A stretch of DNA of 64,000 bases. Source: Robiginitalea sp. (lineage in GTDB: Bacteria; Bacteroidota; Bacteroidia; Flavobacteriales; Flavobacteriaceae). The notes beneath the pieces were generated by a model. That model saw only the letters and a list, made by a program, of their open reading frames with translations, ran no database searches and was not told where the DNA came from. Below, piece after piece: positions 33,001-40,883 of the stretch (its first letter is position 1; each line of letters opens with the position of its first letter). Position numbers and translations under genes: made by a program. Location of the stretch: positions 27,322 through 91,321 of the forward strand of contig JAHECA010000013.1 in NCBI GenBank assembly GCA_024642005.1, read 5' to 3'.

Positions 33001-35535
33001 ATGCACCATGCTTTCCGGTGGATCTTGCCAATCCTCCTCTTATTTCCTTTTGCGTTTCACGGGCAGGCTCCACAGCCTCCGGGTGCTGTCAAGCTCTACA
33101 ACGACCTCCAGAAGCTCAATTTCCTTGGCTCTGCCCTGTACATTGCAGCCCACCCAGACGACGAAAACACCCGCCTGATCTCCTACCTCTCCAACGCCGT
33201 GCACGCGCGAACCGGCTACCTTTCCATGACGCGGGGCGACGGCGGCCAGAACCTCATCGGGCCCGAGCTGCGCGAGCTGCTGGGTGTATTGCGCACTCAG
33301 GAGCTCCTTGCTGCCCGACGCATAGACGGTGGCGAACAATTCTTTACCCGGGCAGTCGACTTTGGTTACTCCAAGCACCCGGATGAAACGCTGCGGATCT
33401 GGGACAAAGACCTGGTGCTTTCAGACGTTGTTCGCATCATACGCGAGTTCCAGCCCGATGTAATCGTCAACCGCTTTGACCACCGCACTCCGGGGAGCAC
33501 CCACGGCCACCATACCTCCTCTGCCATCCTCAGCACTGAGGCCTTTAACCTGGCTGCAGACCCGACCGCATTTCCCGACAAACTGGCCGGGGTGGAACCC
33601 TGGCAGCCCAAGCGGCTTTTCATGAACACCAGCTGGTGGTTTTACGGCAGCCTTGAGCGATTCTACCAGGAAGTGGATACCACGCGACTGACGACCCTTG
33701 ATGTCGGGGTATATTATCCGGAACGGGGGCTCTCCAACAACGAAATAGCTTCCCTTGCCAGCAGCCAGCATCGCTGCCAGGGCTTCGGACGCCCGCTGTC
33801 AAGGGGTTCGGAACAGGAGTTTTTGGAACTGCTTCAGGGCAGCAAGGTGCCCGGAGGCGATTTGTTTGCCGGTATCGACACGAGTTGGAAACGCTTGCCT
33901 GGCGGCAGCCCGGTGGGTGCCATCCTGGAAAAGGTGGAGCGCGATTTCAATTTTGCCAGTCCCGCTGTTCACCTGCCCGAATTACTCGAAGCCTATCGGC
34001 TTTTATCGGGGCTGAATGACTCCCATTGGAAGCACATCAAGTTGCCGGCCTTGCAGGAACTCATCGCCGGGGTTGCCGGCCTCTACCTGGAAGCCTCTTC
34101 CCAGAATGCCCTGGCAGTACCCGGCGAAACGGAAACAATAAACCTCGAACTGCTCAACCGTTCTTCCTGGCCTGTTACCCTTCGATCCGTAAGGCTCGAC
34201 AAAGGTGCAAGCCTCGACACCCTCCTCAATTTGGGGGCCAATGCAGACCATTCCCTCAAGCTCACCCTGCAAATTCCCGCCGACCATCCGGGCACAGACC
34301 CTTACTGGTTGCGTGAAACGGGAAGCCTGGGCACCTATGCGATCCCCGACCCCGCCCTGATCGGCAAACCGGAAACCCCCAGGGCTTTCTTCGCCCATTT
34401 TGGCCTGGAGGTAAATGGGGTGTCCCTGGAATTTCAACGGCCGGTAATCTACCGGTATTCCGAGCCCGACAAAGGGGAACTGTACCGCAATTTCGATGTG
34501 GTGCCTCCGGCCAGCGCCTCATTTACCGAAGCGGTGAAACTCTTTGCCTCCAACCACGGGCAACAGGTGCAGGTACGGGTTAAATCGAACGCCCAGCAGG
34601 TTTCGGGCAGCCTTGCCCTTAAAGCGCCGGAAGGCTGGGTGGTGAGCCCGGCCTCCCTCCCTTTTGAACTGAGCGCCCCCGGGGACGAAAAGGTGTTTCA
34701 GTTCAGCCTGCTCCCCCCCGATCAGAGCAGTCAGGGTTTTGTAAAACCTGTCTTGCAGATCGGCAACAAGACCTACGACCGGGAACTCATTACCATCGCT
34801 TACGACCATATTCCCACCCAAACCGTACTCATGCCCGCCCGTTTACAGGTGGTGAGGCTGGAAGTCCAGAAAGCGGGGCAGCATATCGGCTATATTATGG
34901 GGGCGGGCGATGCCATCCCCGAAAACCTGGAAGCCATCGGCTATACCGTGCATAAACTGGAGGTAGCCGACATTTCGGCCGACAGGCTTGCCGCCCTGGA
35001 TGCCGTGGTACTTGGAATCAGGGCTTACAATGTTTTGGACGATCTGCCCTTCAAGAACGACCTGCTGCTCCAATATGTGAAAAAAGGTGGCACAATTGTT
35101 GTGCAATACAATACATCGGGACGGGGCAGTGAAGATTACAGCAATCTCGCCCCCTATCCGTTGCGGATTTCGCGCGACCGGGTATCGGACGAAGATGCTC
35201 CCGTGACCCTTTTGAACACCGATAATCCGGTGCTGAATTACCCGAACCCCATAGGTCAGGCCGATTTTCAGGGTTGGGTACAGGAACGCGGGCTCTACTT
35301 CCCCGACCAGTGGGACGAAGCCTACATACCTCTGCTCTCCATGCAGGACCCGGGCGAACCGGCGCGGGAGGGAAGCCTCCTGGTGGCTCCCTACGGAGAA
35401 GGGTATTATATTTATACGGGTCTGAGCTTTTTCCGGGAATTGCCGGCCGGGGTGCCGGGCGCATTCAAATTGTTTGCCAACATGCTTTCCGTAGGGAAGG
35501 CCAAAAACAAGACCAACCGTGGAGTTAAAGGATGA
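33001..35535 (+). CDS. Large secreted PIG-L family deacetylase
   Basis: The 844-residue protein has a signal peptide (ending 'FAFHGQ') and an N-terminal PIG-L deacetylase domain (about 35-300) with zinc ligands in 'AAHPDDENTRLI' and 'STHGHHTSSAI'. The middle part (about 370-640) looks like beta-sandwich domains. The last 200 residues ('LDAVVLGIRAYN', 'YVKKGGTIVVQYNTSGRG') resemble a glutamine-amidotransferase-like or ThuA-like fold. PIG-L enzymes remove acetyl groups from GlcNAc-type sugars. Secretion suggests an environmental or envelope amino-sugar conjugate. One base separates its stop from a 33-codon membrane ORF, itself one base from a symporter gene. Confidence 0.87.
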   Translation: MHHAFRWILPILLLFPFAFHGQAPQPPGAVKLYNDLQKLNFLGSALYIAAHPDDENTRLISYLSNAVHARTGYLSMTRGDGGQNLIGPELRELLGVLRTQELLAARRIDGGEQFFTRAVDFGYSKHPDETLRIWDKDLVLSDVVRIIREFQPDVIVNRFDHRTPGSTHGHHTSSAILSTEAFNLAADPTAFPDKLAGVEPWQPKRLFMNTSWWFYGSLERFYQEVDTTRLTTLDVGVYYPERGLSNNEIASLASSQHRCQGFGRPLSRGSEQEFLELLQGSKVPGGDLFAGIDTSWKRLPGGSPVGAILEKVERDFNFASPAVHLPELLEAYRLLSGLNDSHWKHIKLPALQELIAGVAGLYLEASSQNALAVPGETETINLELLNRSSWPVTLRSVRLDKGASLDTLLNLGANADHSLKLTLQIPADHPGTDPYWLRETGSLGTYAIPDPALIGKPETPRAFFAHFGLEVNGVSLEFQRPVIYRYSEPDKGELYRNFDVVPPASASFTEAVKLFASNHGQQVQVRVKSNAQQVSGSLALKAPEGWVVSPASLPFELSAPGDEKVFQFSLLPPDQSSQGFVKPVLQIGNKTYDRELITIAYDHIPTQTVLMPARLQVVRLEVQKAGQHIGYIMGAGDAIPENLEAIGYTVHKLEVADISADRLAALDAVVLGIRAYNVLDDLPFKNDLLLQYVKKGGTIVVQYNTSGRGSEDYSNLAPYPLRISRDRVSDEDAPVTLLNTDNPVLNYPNPIGQADFQGWVQERGLYFPDQWDEAYIPLLSMQDPGEPAREGSLLVAPYGEGYYIYTGLSFFRELPAGVPGAFKLFANMLSVGKAKNKTNRGVKG

Positions 35536-35536
35536 A

Positions 35537-35638
35537 ATGAAGGAAAAGATGGTGTGGAAACGGGAGTACACCCTGGTACTGCTGCTGAATGTCTTTTATA
35601 TTTTGCTGTTCTTTTACATTATGGTTTCAAACGCATGA
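35537..35638 (+). CDS. 33-residue single-span membrane microprotein (candidate)
   Basis: This short ORF starts MKEKMVWKREYTLVLLLNVF and continues with a hydrophobic stretch, then ends 'VSNA'. A basic N terminus plus one membrane helix is predicted by eye. It fits between its neighbours exactly: ATG one base after the PIG-L stop and stop one base before the symporter ATG. Such coupling is hard to explain for non-coding sequence. I do not know a family; it may be an accessory subunit of the symporter. Confidence 0.6.
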   Translation: MKEKMVWKREYTLVLLLNVFYILLFFYIMVSNA

Positions 35639-35639
35639 T

Positions 35640-37346
35640 ATGGGCACCTTAGACTGGATCATTCTATCGGGGACACTGCTTTTCATTGTTGCTTTCGGGG
35701 TGTGGCGCACGCGCGGCAGCGTCGATGTGGACGACTATGTGCGGGGCGGAAAAAAAGCCAAATGGCTAACTGTAGGTTTATCGGTAATGGCCACCCAGGC
35801 GAGCGCCATTACCTTCCTCTCCACTCCCGGGCAGGCATTCCACGACGGGATGGGGTTTGTTCAGTTCTATTTCGGCTTGCCCCTGGCCATGATCATTATC
35901 TGCATGGTCTTCATTCCGATCTACTACCACCTGAAGGTCTATACGGCCTATGAATTCCTGGAGAAGCGGTTTGACCTGAAAACCCGCACCCTTGCAGCCA
36001 TTCTTTTCCTGATCCAGCGGGGGTTGTCCGCAGGCATTACCATCTTTGCCCCCTCAATAATCCTTTCAGCCGTACTCGGATGGCACCTGAACACCCTGAA
36101 TATCATTATTGGCATAATGGTAATCATCTATACGGTTTCCGGTGGCACCAAGGCGGTAAACGTAACCCAGAAACAACAGATGTTCGTGATCATGCTCGGC
36201 ATGTTCATGGCCTTTTTCTTCATCCTGGGATACCTGCCCACCGACATGACTTTCGGCAAGGCGCTTAAGGTTGCCGGGGCCAGCGAAAAGCTGAACATCC
36301 TCAATTTTGACTTCAACACCGACAGCCGCTACACGTTTTGGAGCGGGATCACCGGGGGCATGTTTCTGATGCTCGCCTATTTCGGGACCGACCAGAGCCA
36401 GGTACAGCGCTACCTGTCGGGCAAGTCAATCCGGGAAAGTCAGCTGGGGCTTATCTTCAACGCGGTACTGAAAATTCCCATGCAGTTTTTTATCCTGCTG
36501 GTGGGGGTAATGGTCTTTGTGTTTTACCAGTACAACCCCTCTCCCCTAAACTTCAACCCCGCCGCCACCGAGGCGGTGCATGCGTCTAAGTTCGCCCCCG
36601 ATTACCAGCTGCTGGAAGAAGCCCACCGCCAGCTCGAAGTCGATAAGAAAATAGCACAGGACGCTTTTGCGGGTGCCCTCGACCTGAAGGAGTACTCCAC
36701 CACCATCAATGCCAAGCAACAGATCCTGGACATCAACCGCAAGGAACGCAATAACCGCGAGGCCGCCCGGGAACTCATCGCCAAGGCAGATTCGTCGGCG
36801 GAGACCAATGACAAGGATTACGTGTTTATCCATTTCATCCTGAATTACCTGCCCCGGGGCCTTATCGGGCTGTTGCTGGCCGTAATCCTTTCCGCAGCCA
36901 TGTCGTCGACCGCCTCGGAACTGAACGCCCTGGGCACCATAAGCGCCCTCGACCTCTACAAACGCAACCGGCCGGAACACCCAGACCCCAAACACTACGT
37001 GCGCGCCTCCCGCTTCTTTACCCTTGTCTGGGGCGGGCTGGCCATCCTGGTTGCCTGCGTGGCCGACCTGTTCGACAACCTCATTCAGCTGGTGAACATT
37101 ATTGGCTCTATCTTTTACGGCAACGTTCTCGGCATCTTCCTGCTGGCCTTCTTCTTCCGCTTTGTACGGGGGAATGCTGTTTTTGTGGCAGCTCTCCTCA
37201 CCCAGGTAATCGTAATAATCGGCTGGTACTTCGACTGGATGTCGTACCTGTGGCTCAACGCCTTCGGCTGTACCCTGGTAATCGCCCTGGCCTTCCTTAC
37301 CGAGGGCTTCGACCGCATGCTTGGCAATCCGCCCATCCGGGTATAG
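35640..37346 (+). CDS. Sodium:solute symporter (SSS family)
   Basis: The ATG at 35640 begins 'MGTLDWIILSGTLLFIVAFG', the normal first helix; upstream in-frame sequence overlaps the microprotein. The 568-residue product has about 13 hydrophobic segments with SSS hallmarks 'MATQASAITFLSTPGQAFHD' and 'GLSAGITIFAPSIIL'. A soluble, helical, charged insert of about 95 residues (about 310-405) separates two membrane blocks. The transported solute is unknown; the operon suggests a sugar or amino-sugar released by the PIG-L enzyme. A strong bidirectional terminator follows. Confidence 0.92.
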   Translation: MGTLDWIILSGTLLFIVAFGVWRTRGSVDVDDYVRGGKKAKWLTVGLSVMATQASAITFLSTPGQAFHDGMGFVQFYFGLPLAMIIICMVFIPIYYHLKVYTAYEFLEKRFDLKTRTLAAILFLIQRGLSAGITIFAPSIILSAVLGWHLNTLNIIIGIMVIIYTVSGGTKAVNVTQKQQMFVIMLGMFMAFFFILGYLPTDMTFGKALKVAGASEKLNILNFDFNTDSRYTFWSGITGGMFLMLAYFGTDQSQVQRYLSGKSIRESQLGLIFNAVLKIPMQFFILLVGVMVFVFYQYNPSPLNFNPAATEAVHASKFAPDYQLLEEAHRQLEVDKKIAQDAFAGALDLKEYSTTINAKQQILDINRKERNNREAARELIAKADSSAETNDKDYVFIHFILNYLPRGLIGLLLAVILSAAMSSTASELNALGTISALDLYKRNRPEHPDPKHYVRASRFFTLVWGGLAILVACVADLFDNLIQLVNIIGSIFYGNVLGIFLLAFFFRFVRGNAVFVAALLTQVIVIIGWYFDWMSYLWLNAFGCTLVIALAFLTEGFDRMLGNPPIRV

Positions 37347-37369
37347 ACCATTTTGAAAAAAGCCATAAA

Positions 37370-37396
37370 AAAACCCGGACCACTGGTCCGGGTTTT
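37370..37396. terminator. Bidirectional terminator between convergent genes
   Basis: AAAACCCGGACC and GGTCCGGGTTTT pair over 12 bp with a three-base loop, between the symporter (plus) and DUF2911 (minus) genes. A run and T run serve both directions. Confidence 0.85.
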
Positions 37397-37415
37397 GATT
37401 GGGCAGCGCTGTATT

Positions 37416-38258
37416 TTACATCCCCCCCCACTCTTTAAGGGAATCTTCATTGAGTTTCACATAATCCATGTTACCCGCTTTCTGAGCTTTGGCAAGCGAT
37501 TCTTTGGCAGCCGCAATAGCTCCCTTCTTATCGCCCAAGGCAGCATAGATCAGGGATTTCCTGCGCCAGATCCAATACGCATCAGGAGACATCTCGGTGG
37601 CTTTGTCGATCCACGTCCGGGCCTTCTGCAGGTCGAGCCCTTCTTCATGGTAATAAGAGGCAGCAGCATAATAATCGTTGCCGCCCGGGCCGCTCATGGT
37701 GGCTTCAATGCTGCGGATAGCCTTTTCTTTGGAAGGCACTGCGAAGGGGATAGCTACATATGTATTGGCCCAAAGCAGGCCAATTGACGCCCCATTGTTG
37801 GTCAGGTCGTCAAGGGTAATGGTAAAGGTTTCTACCGTTTGGCTCATGGCGTTAGCAGGAACCGTCACCGAGGCAGCTACCTTGGCATCGTCCCATTGTG
37901 CGGGCAACCCCCCGTTGTTGGTATCGGTATAGAAATAAACCGTCCATTGCTCCTTGCCAGGCTTGGTGTAAAGGGCATAGGTGCCGGCCGCCAATTCCGA
38001 CGCGCCCACTTTTACCGGATCGCTGAAGGAAAGGGTGGTATTCATGTTGGCCCCGGTGCGCCACACTTTGTCGTAAGGCACCAGATCTCCGAAAATAACC
38101 CGGCCCTTTGCAGAGGGGCGGGAATAATTTACGACCACCTCGGTAAGGCCGACCGTTTGTTTGAGCTCAGAGCCCGGGCTGGGCTGCGGAGTCTGGATCT
38201 GGGCTGTTGCCAGGGCACTGCCCAGCAAACCAACCCATAAAAGCATACTTTTTTTCAT
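37416..38258 (-). CDS. DUF2911 domain protein, secreted
   Basis: The 280-residue protein has a signal peptide (ending 'LATAQI') and a DUF2911 domain (about 25-190). Family motifs are 'SPGSELKQTVGLTEVVVNYS', 'GRVIFGDLVPYDKVWRTGAN', 'ELAAGTYALYTKPGKEQWTV' and 'WANTYVAIPF'. A short TPR-like tail (about 205-275; 'DAYWIWRRKSLIYAALGDKK') follows. DUF2911 proteins are frequent in Bacteroidota with no known activity. It appears monocistronic. Confidence 0.9.
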   Translation of the reverse strand: MKKSMLLWVGLLGSALATAQIQTPQPSPGSELKQTVGLTEVVVNYSRPSAKGRVIFGDLVPYDKVWRTGANMNTTLSFSDPVKVGASELAAGTYALYTKPGKEQWTVYFYTDTNNGGLPAQWDDAKVAASVTVPANAMSQTVETFTITLDDLTNNGASIGLLWANTYVAIPFAVPSKEKAIRSIEATMSGPGGNDYYAAASYYHEEGLDLQKARTWIDKATEMSPDAYWIWRRKSLIYAALGDKKGAIAAAKESLAKAQKAGNMDYVKLNEDSLKEWGGM

Positions 38259-38351
38259 AATTAAGGGCGTTTGTAGTTTGGGCTAAAACTACGGATTCAG
38301 CCAACGGGTAAGTGTTAATATTATCTGAAAAGCGATCCAGATCGGCATTTC

Positions 38352-39524
38352 CTAGTAGCTCAAAAAGGGTCGGGACAAAATACGGTCGCCCACATAGAGG
38401 GCCAGGTAGTATACCGAATTCTCAAGGGAGGAAATATCGAGCTGGCCAGGCGGGCTGCCCGGTCCGTGTTCAAAAAAGACGGTTCGGCCGGTGGTATCGT
38501 ATACTGCCCTGGCCAGGATGCGATCCGGGTCTTCCAGGACATACCCAAGAATGGGTGAACCGGGCGAGCGGAACAGGCGCAGGTCATTCCGCCCCATGCC
38601 TCCTTCGGCCCCGCCAGGGCCCTCCGGCTTCGTGTCGTGGGGTGATACCGGTTCTCCTCCCGGGGCGGGTGCCCCAGACAGGATAAACACCGAGGCAGGC
38701 AGGCTCAGGAAGGCATTCGCGTAAGACTCGGAAGACACATAGAAGCGGTTGCCCGGGGCCGGGCTCAGTCCCTCGGTCTGTCCGAACCCGATATCGAGCA
38801 GTTCCTTTCTGGTTCCCTGGGGAAAATCGAAAACGGGGCCCGACGCCGGCACAAAAACCGAGAAGGGCTGCAATTGGGTGCTGTACCCCAGCAAGACCAG
38901 GCCACCCGTCGCAGGGTCGGGGGCAGCTGCGGTTACCAACCCCCTTACCGGGTATTCGGCAAGGCGGCGCGCCCGATACTGGCCGGGCGATTTGGGCAAG
39001 CTGTACACGGCGGTTGCCCCCGAACGCCATTGCTTGGTAAAAATGAGCAGGGAATCCCCCCAGGCCACCAGGGCCTCGGCATCCCAGTCGCTGTTGCCAT
39101 TATTTACAAAATCGGTCTGGTCTTCATAGCCAAAGGCAATTACCTCAGCGGGTACCTCGTCTGAGGTGTCAAAGGCCGCTTTGGACACCCGAAGTACTTT
39201 GAGGTCTTGCCGCAGGCCCAGGTTATTCCCGATGTCGGCAATGTACAGGTAATCTTCATCTTCGGCCAAATCTTCCCAATCGGTATTGGCGACCCCGGTA
39301 ACGCTTACCCGGCGGCGAATTTGCAGGGAAGTAGTGTCCAACACATATAACAAAGGTTCATTACCCGAGTCGTTATGGGTAATGAGGGTATTTCTGCTCA
39401 GCAACAGGCCCGAGCTTTCCCGAACTTCCTCGGGCAGGCGGCCCCGCAGCTCAACCGAGACCTGTGCGCTGAGCCCGACAGGTATCCAGCCCAGTACTAA
39501 CACCCATCCTAATGTCTTTTTCAT
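38352..39524 (-). CDS. Secreted beta-propeller-like protein with T9SS type A sorting domain
   Basis: The 390-residue product has a signal peptide ('MKKTLGWVLVLGWIPVGLSA'), a middle region reminiscent of SdiA-regulated/phytase-like propellers ('LITHNDSGNEPLLYVLD', 'DWEDLAEDEDYLYIADIGNN', 'WDAEALVAWGDSLLIFTKQW') and a C-terminal 75-residue module. The module reads 'LRLFRSPGSPILGYVLED', 'VYDTTGRTVF' and 'LENSVYYLALYVGDRI', the pattern of T9SS type A sorting domains. It should be exported through the outer membrane and anchored or released. An ATG two codons upstream (39530) is also possible. The function of the propeller part is unknown. Confidence 0.78.
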   Translation of the reverse strand: MKKTLGWVLVLGWIPVGLSAQVSVELRGRLPEEVRESSGLLLSRNTLITHNDSGNEPLLYVLDTTSLQIRRRVSVTGVANTDWEDLAEDEDYLYIADIGNNLGLRQDLKVLRVSKAAFDTSDEVPAEVIAFGYEDQTDFVNNGNSDWDAEALVAWGDSLLIFTKQWRSGATAVYSLPKSPGQYRARRLAEYPVRGLVTAAAPDPATGGLVLLGYSTQLQPFSVFVPASGPVFDFPQGTRKELLDIGFGQTEGLSPAPGNRFYVSSESYANAFLSLPASVFILSGAPAPGGEPVSPHDTKPEGPGGAEGGMGRNDLRLFRSPGSPILGYVLEDPDRILARAVYDTTGRTVFFEHGPGSPPGQLDISSLENSVYYLALYVGDRILSRPFLSY

Positions 39525-39662
39525 GCCCATGGTCGAAAAGTACAAAATTCCTCTTATCGGCAATAATAACAGGATGTACGGGAAGAAATCCCGATAAGTA
39601 ACACCGGCCCAGAAGCTTGTATTTGTTTAACTTTTTTTTATTTTTATTAAACATTTATACGG

Positions 39663-39670
39663 TATATTTG
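39663..39670 (+). promoter_or_regulatory. -7 box of the SRPBCC-SDR-photolyase cluster
   Basis: A perfect TATATTTG lies 12 bases before the SRPBCC ATG, in an AT-rich stretch unlike the surrounding DNA. No consensus -33 is visible at the right distance. Confidence 0.6.
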
Positions 39671-39682
39671 CAAAAATTTTAC

Positions 39683-40183
39683 ATGGCTTTCTATCAGCTC
39701 AAAGCCGATCAATACCTGAGGGCTTCGCCAAGCGAGGCCTGGGCATTTTTGTCGGATCCCTGCAACCTGCAGCTCATTACCCCGCCAACCATGAAGTTTG
39801 AAATCCTCAGCGGGGCGGGTGAACCCATGTTTCCCGGGCAGATTATACGCTACCGGGTCTCCCCTTTTCCGGGGGTTCGCACTTCCTGGGTCACCGAAAT
39901 CACTCATGTTCGGGAAGGGCAGTACTTTGTGGATGAGCAGCGATTCGGGCCATACCGTTTTTGGCATCACAAACATTTTATCACCCCTGTGGACGGAGGG
40001 GTGCTCATGCACGACGTGGTTGATTATGGGCTCCCGTTCGGGCCCCTTGGGAGCTTGGCGCACAGCCTGCTGGTGCGCAAACAGTTGGAGGCCATCTTCC
40101 GCTATCGCGAAATCGCGCTGGAAAATCGTTTCGGCTCCCTGCCGGGCCATAAGCCCACTTTAAGCCTCAATAAACTGGTATAG
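39683..40183 (+). CDS. SRPBCC family protein (polyketide cyclase/lipid-binding-like)
   Basis: The 166-residue protein matches the SRPBCC (START-like) ligand-binding fold: 'SPSEAWAFLSDPCNLQLITP', 'FEILSG', 'WVTEITHVREGQYFVDEQRF', 'GPYRFWHHKHFITPVDGGVL' and 'MHDVVDYGLPFGPLGSLAHS'. It has no signal peptide. The in-frame upstream ATG at 39617 would add a Phe/Leu-rich stretch overlapping the promoter, so 39683 is preferred. It opens a three-gene unit with an SDR and a photolyase, an arrangement often seen in light-exposed marine bacteria, where its role is not established. Confidence 0.87.
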   Translation: MAFYQLKADQYLRASPSEAWAFLSDPCNLQLITPPTMKFEILSGAGEPMFPGQIIRYRVSPFPGVRTSWVTEITHVREGQYFVDEQRFGPYRFWHHKHFITPVDGGVLMHDVVDYGLPFGPLGSLAHSLLVRKQLEAIFRYREIALENRFGSLPGHKPTLSLNKLV

Positions 40184-40187
40184 GCGC

Positions 40188-40877
40188 ATGAAGAATTTCC
40201 TGATTGTTGGGGGGTCGTCGGGCATCGGACTGGAACTGGCAACCCTTCTCAAGAATACCCATCACCTCTGGGTTGCCTCGCGAACGCCTGGCCCGCTGGC
40301 CGCAATGGGCATTACCCATATACCCCTTGATGTAACAGCGCCTGTCGGCAGCCTTGACGGGTTGCCAGACCAACTGGACGGCCTGGTTTACTGCCCGGGC
40401 AGCGTTTCACTGAAGCCCTTTAAATCGCTCAGCGCTCAAAATTTTCAGGACGACCTGGAACTCAATTTCCTGGGGCTTGTGAAAATCCTTCACCCGGTAA
40501 TGCCGCTTTTCAGGGAAGGTGCCAGCCTGGTGTTTTTTTCTTCTGTGGCCGTCGGCAAAGGCATGCCCTATCACACAAGCATATCGGCCAGCAAAGGGGC
40601 CATTGAAGGGTTTGCGCGTGCTCTGGCAGCCGAATACGCCCCTAAAATTCGCGTGAACGTGATTGCCCCATCGCTGGTTGAAACTGCTTTGACGGCCCGA
40701 TTGCTGAACAATGAGAAGAAACGGGGGCTGTTGGCCGCACGCCATCCGCTGGGCCGGGTTGGCAGCCCGGGCGACATTGCACGGATGGCTGCTTTCCTTT
40801 TGTCAGATGACAGTAGTTGGATGAGCGGGCAGGTAATCGGCATTGACGGCGGAATTTCAACCCTTCAAACCCCCTAA
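40188..40877 (+). CDS. Short-chain dehydrogenase/reductase (SDR)
   Basis: The 229-residue protein has the nucleotide-binding 'FLIVGGSSGIGLELATLL', the catalytic region 'LVFFSSVAVGKGMPYHTSIS' followed by 'ASKGAIEGFARALAAEY', and the C-terminal 'SSWMSGQVIGIDGGISTL'. The catalytic Tyr and Lys of SDRs normally read YxxxK; here the segment is Y-HTSISAS-K, so the Tyr spacing is longer than canonical unless the active Tyr is replaced. The gene starts four bases after the SRPBCC stop and ends six bases before the photolyase. The substrate is unknown. Confidence 0.87.
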   Translation: MKNFLIVGGSSGIGLELATLLKNTHHLWVASRTPGPLAAMGITHIPLDVTAPVGSLDGLPDQLDGLVYCPGSVSLKPFKSLSAQNFQDDLELNFLGLVKILHPVMPLFREGASLVFFSSVAVGKGMPYHTSISASKGAIEGFARALAAEYAPKIRVNVIAPSLVETALTARLLNNEKKRGLLAARHPLGRVGSPGDIARMAAFLLSDDSSWMSGQVIGIDGGISTLQTP

Positions 40878-40883
40878 TCCGAA

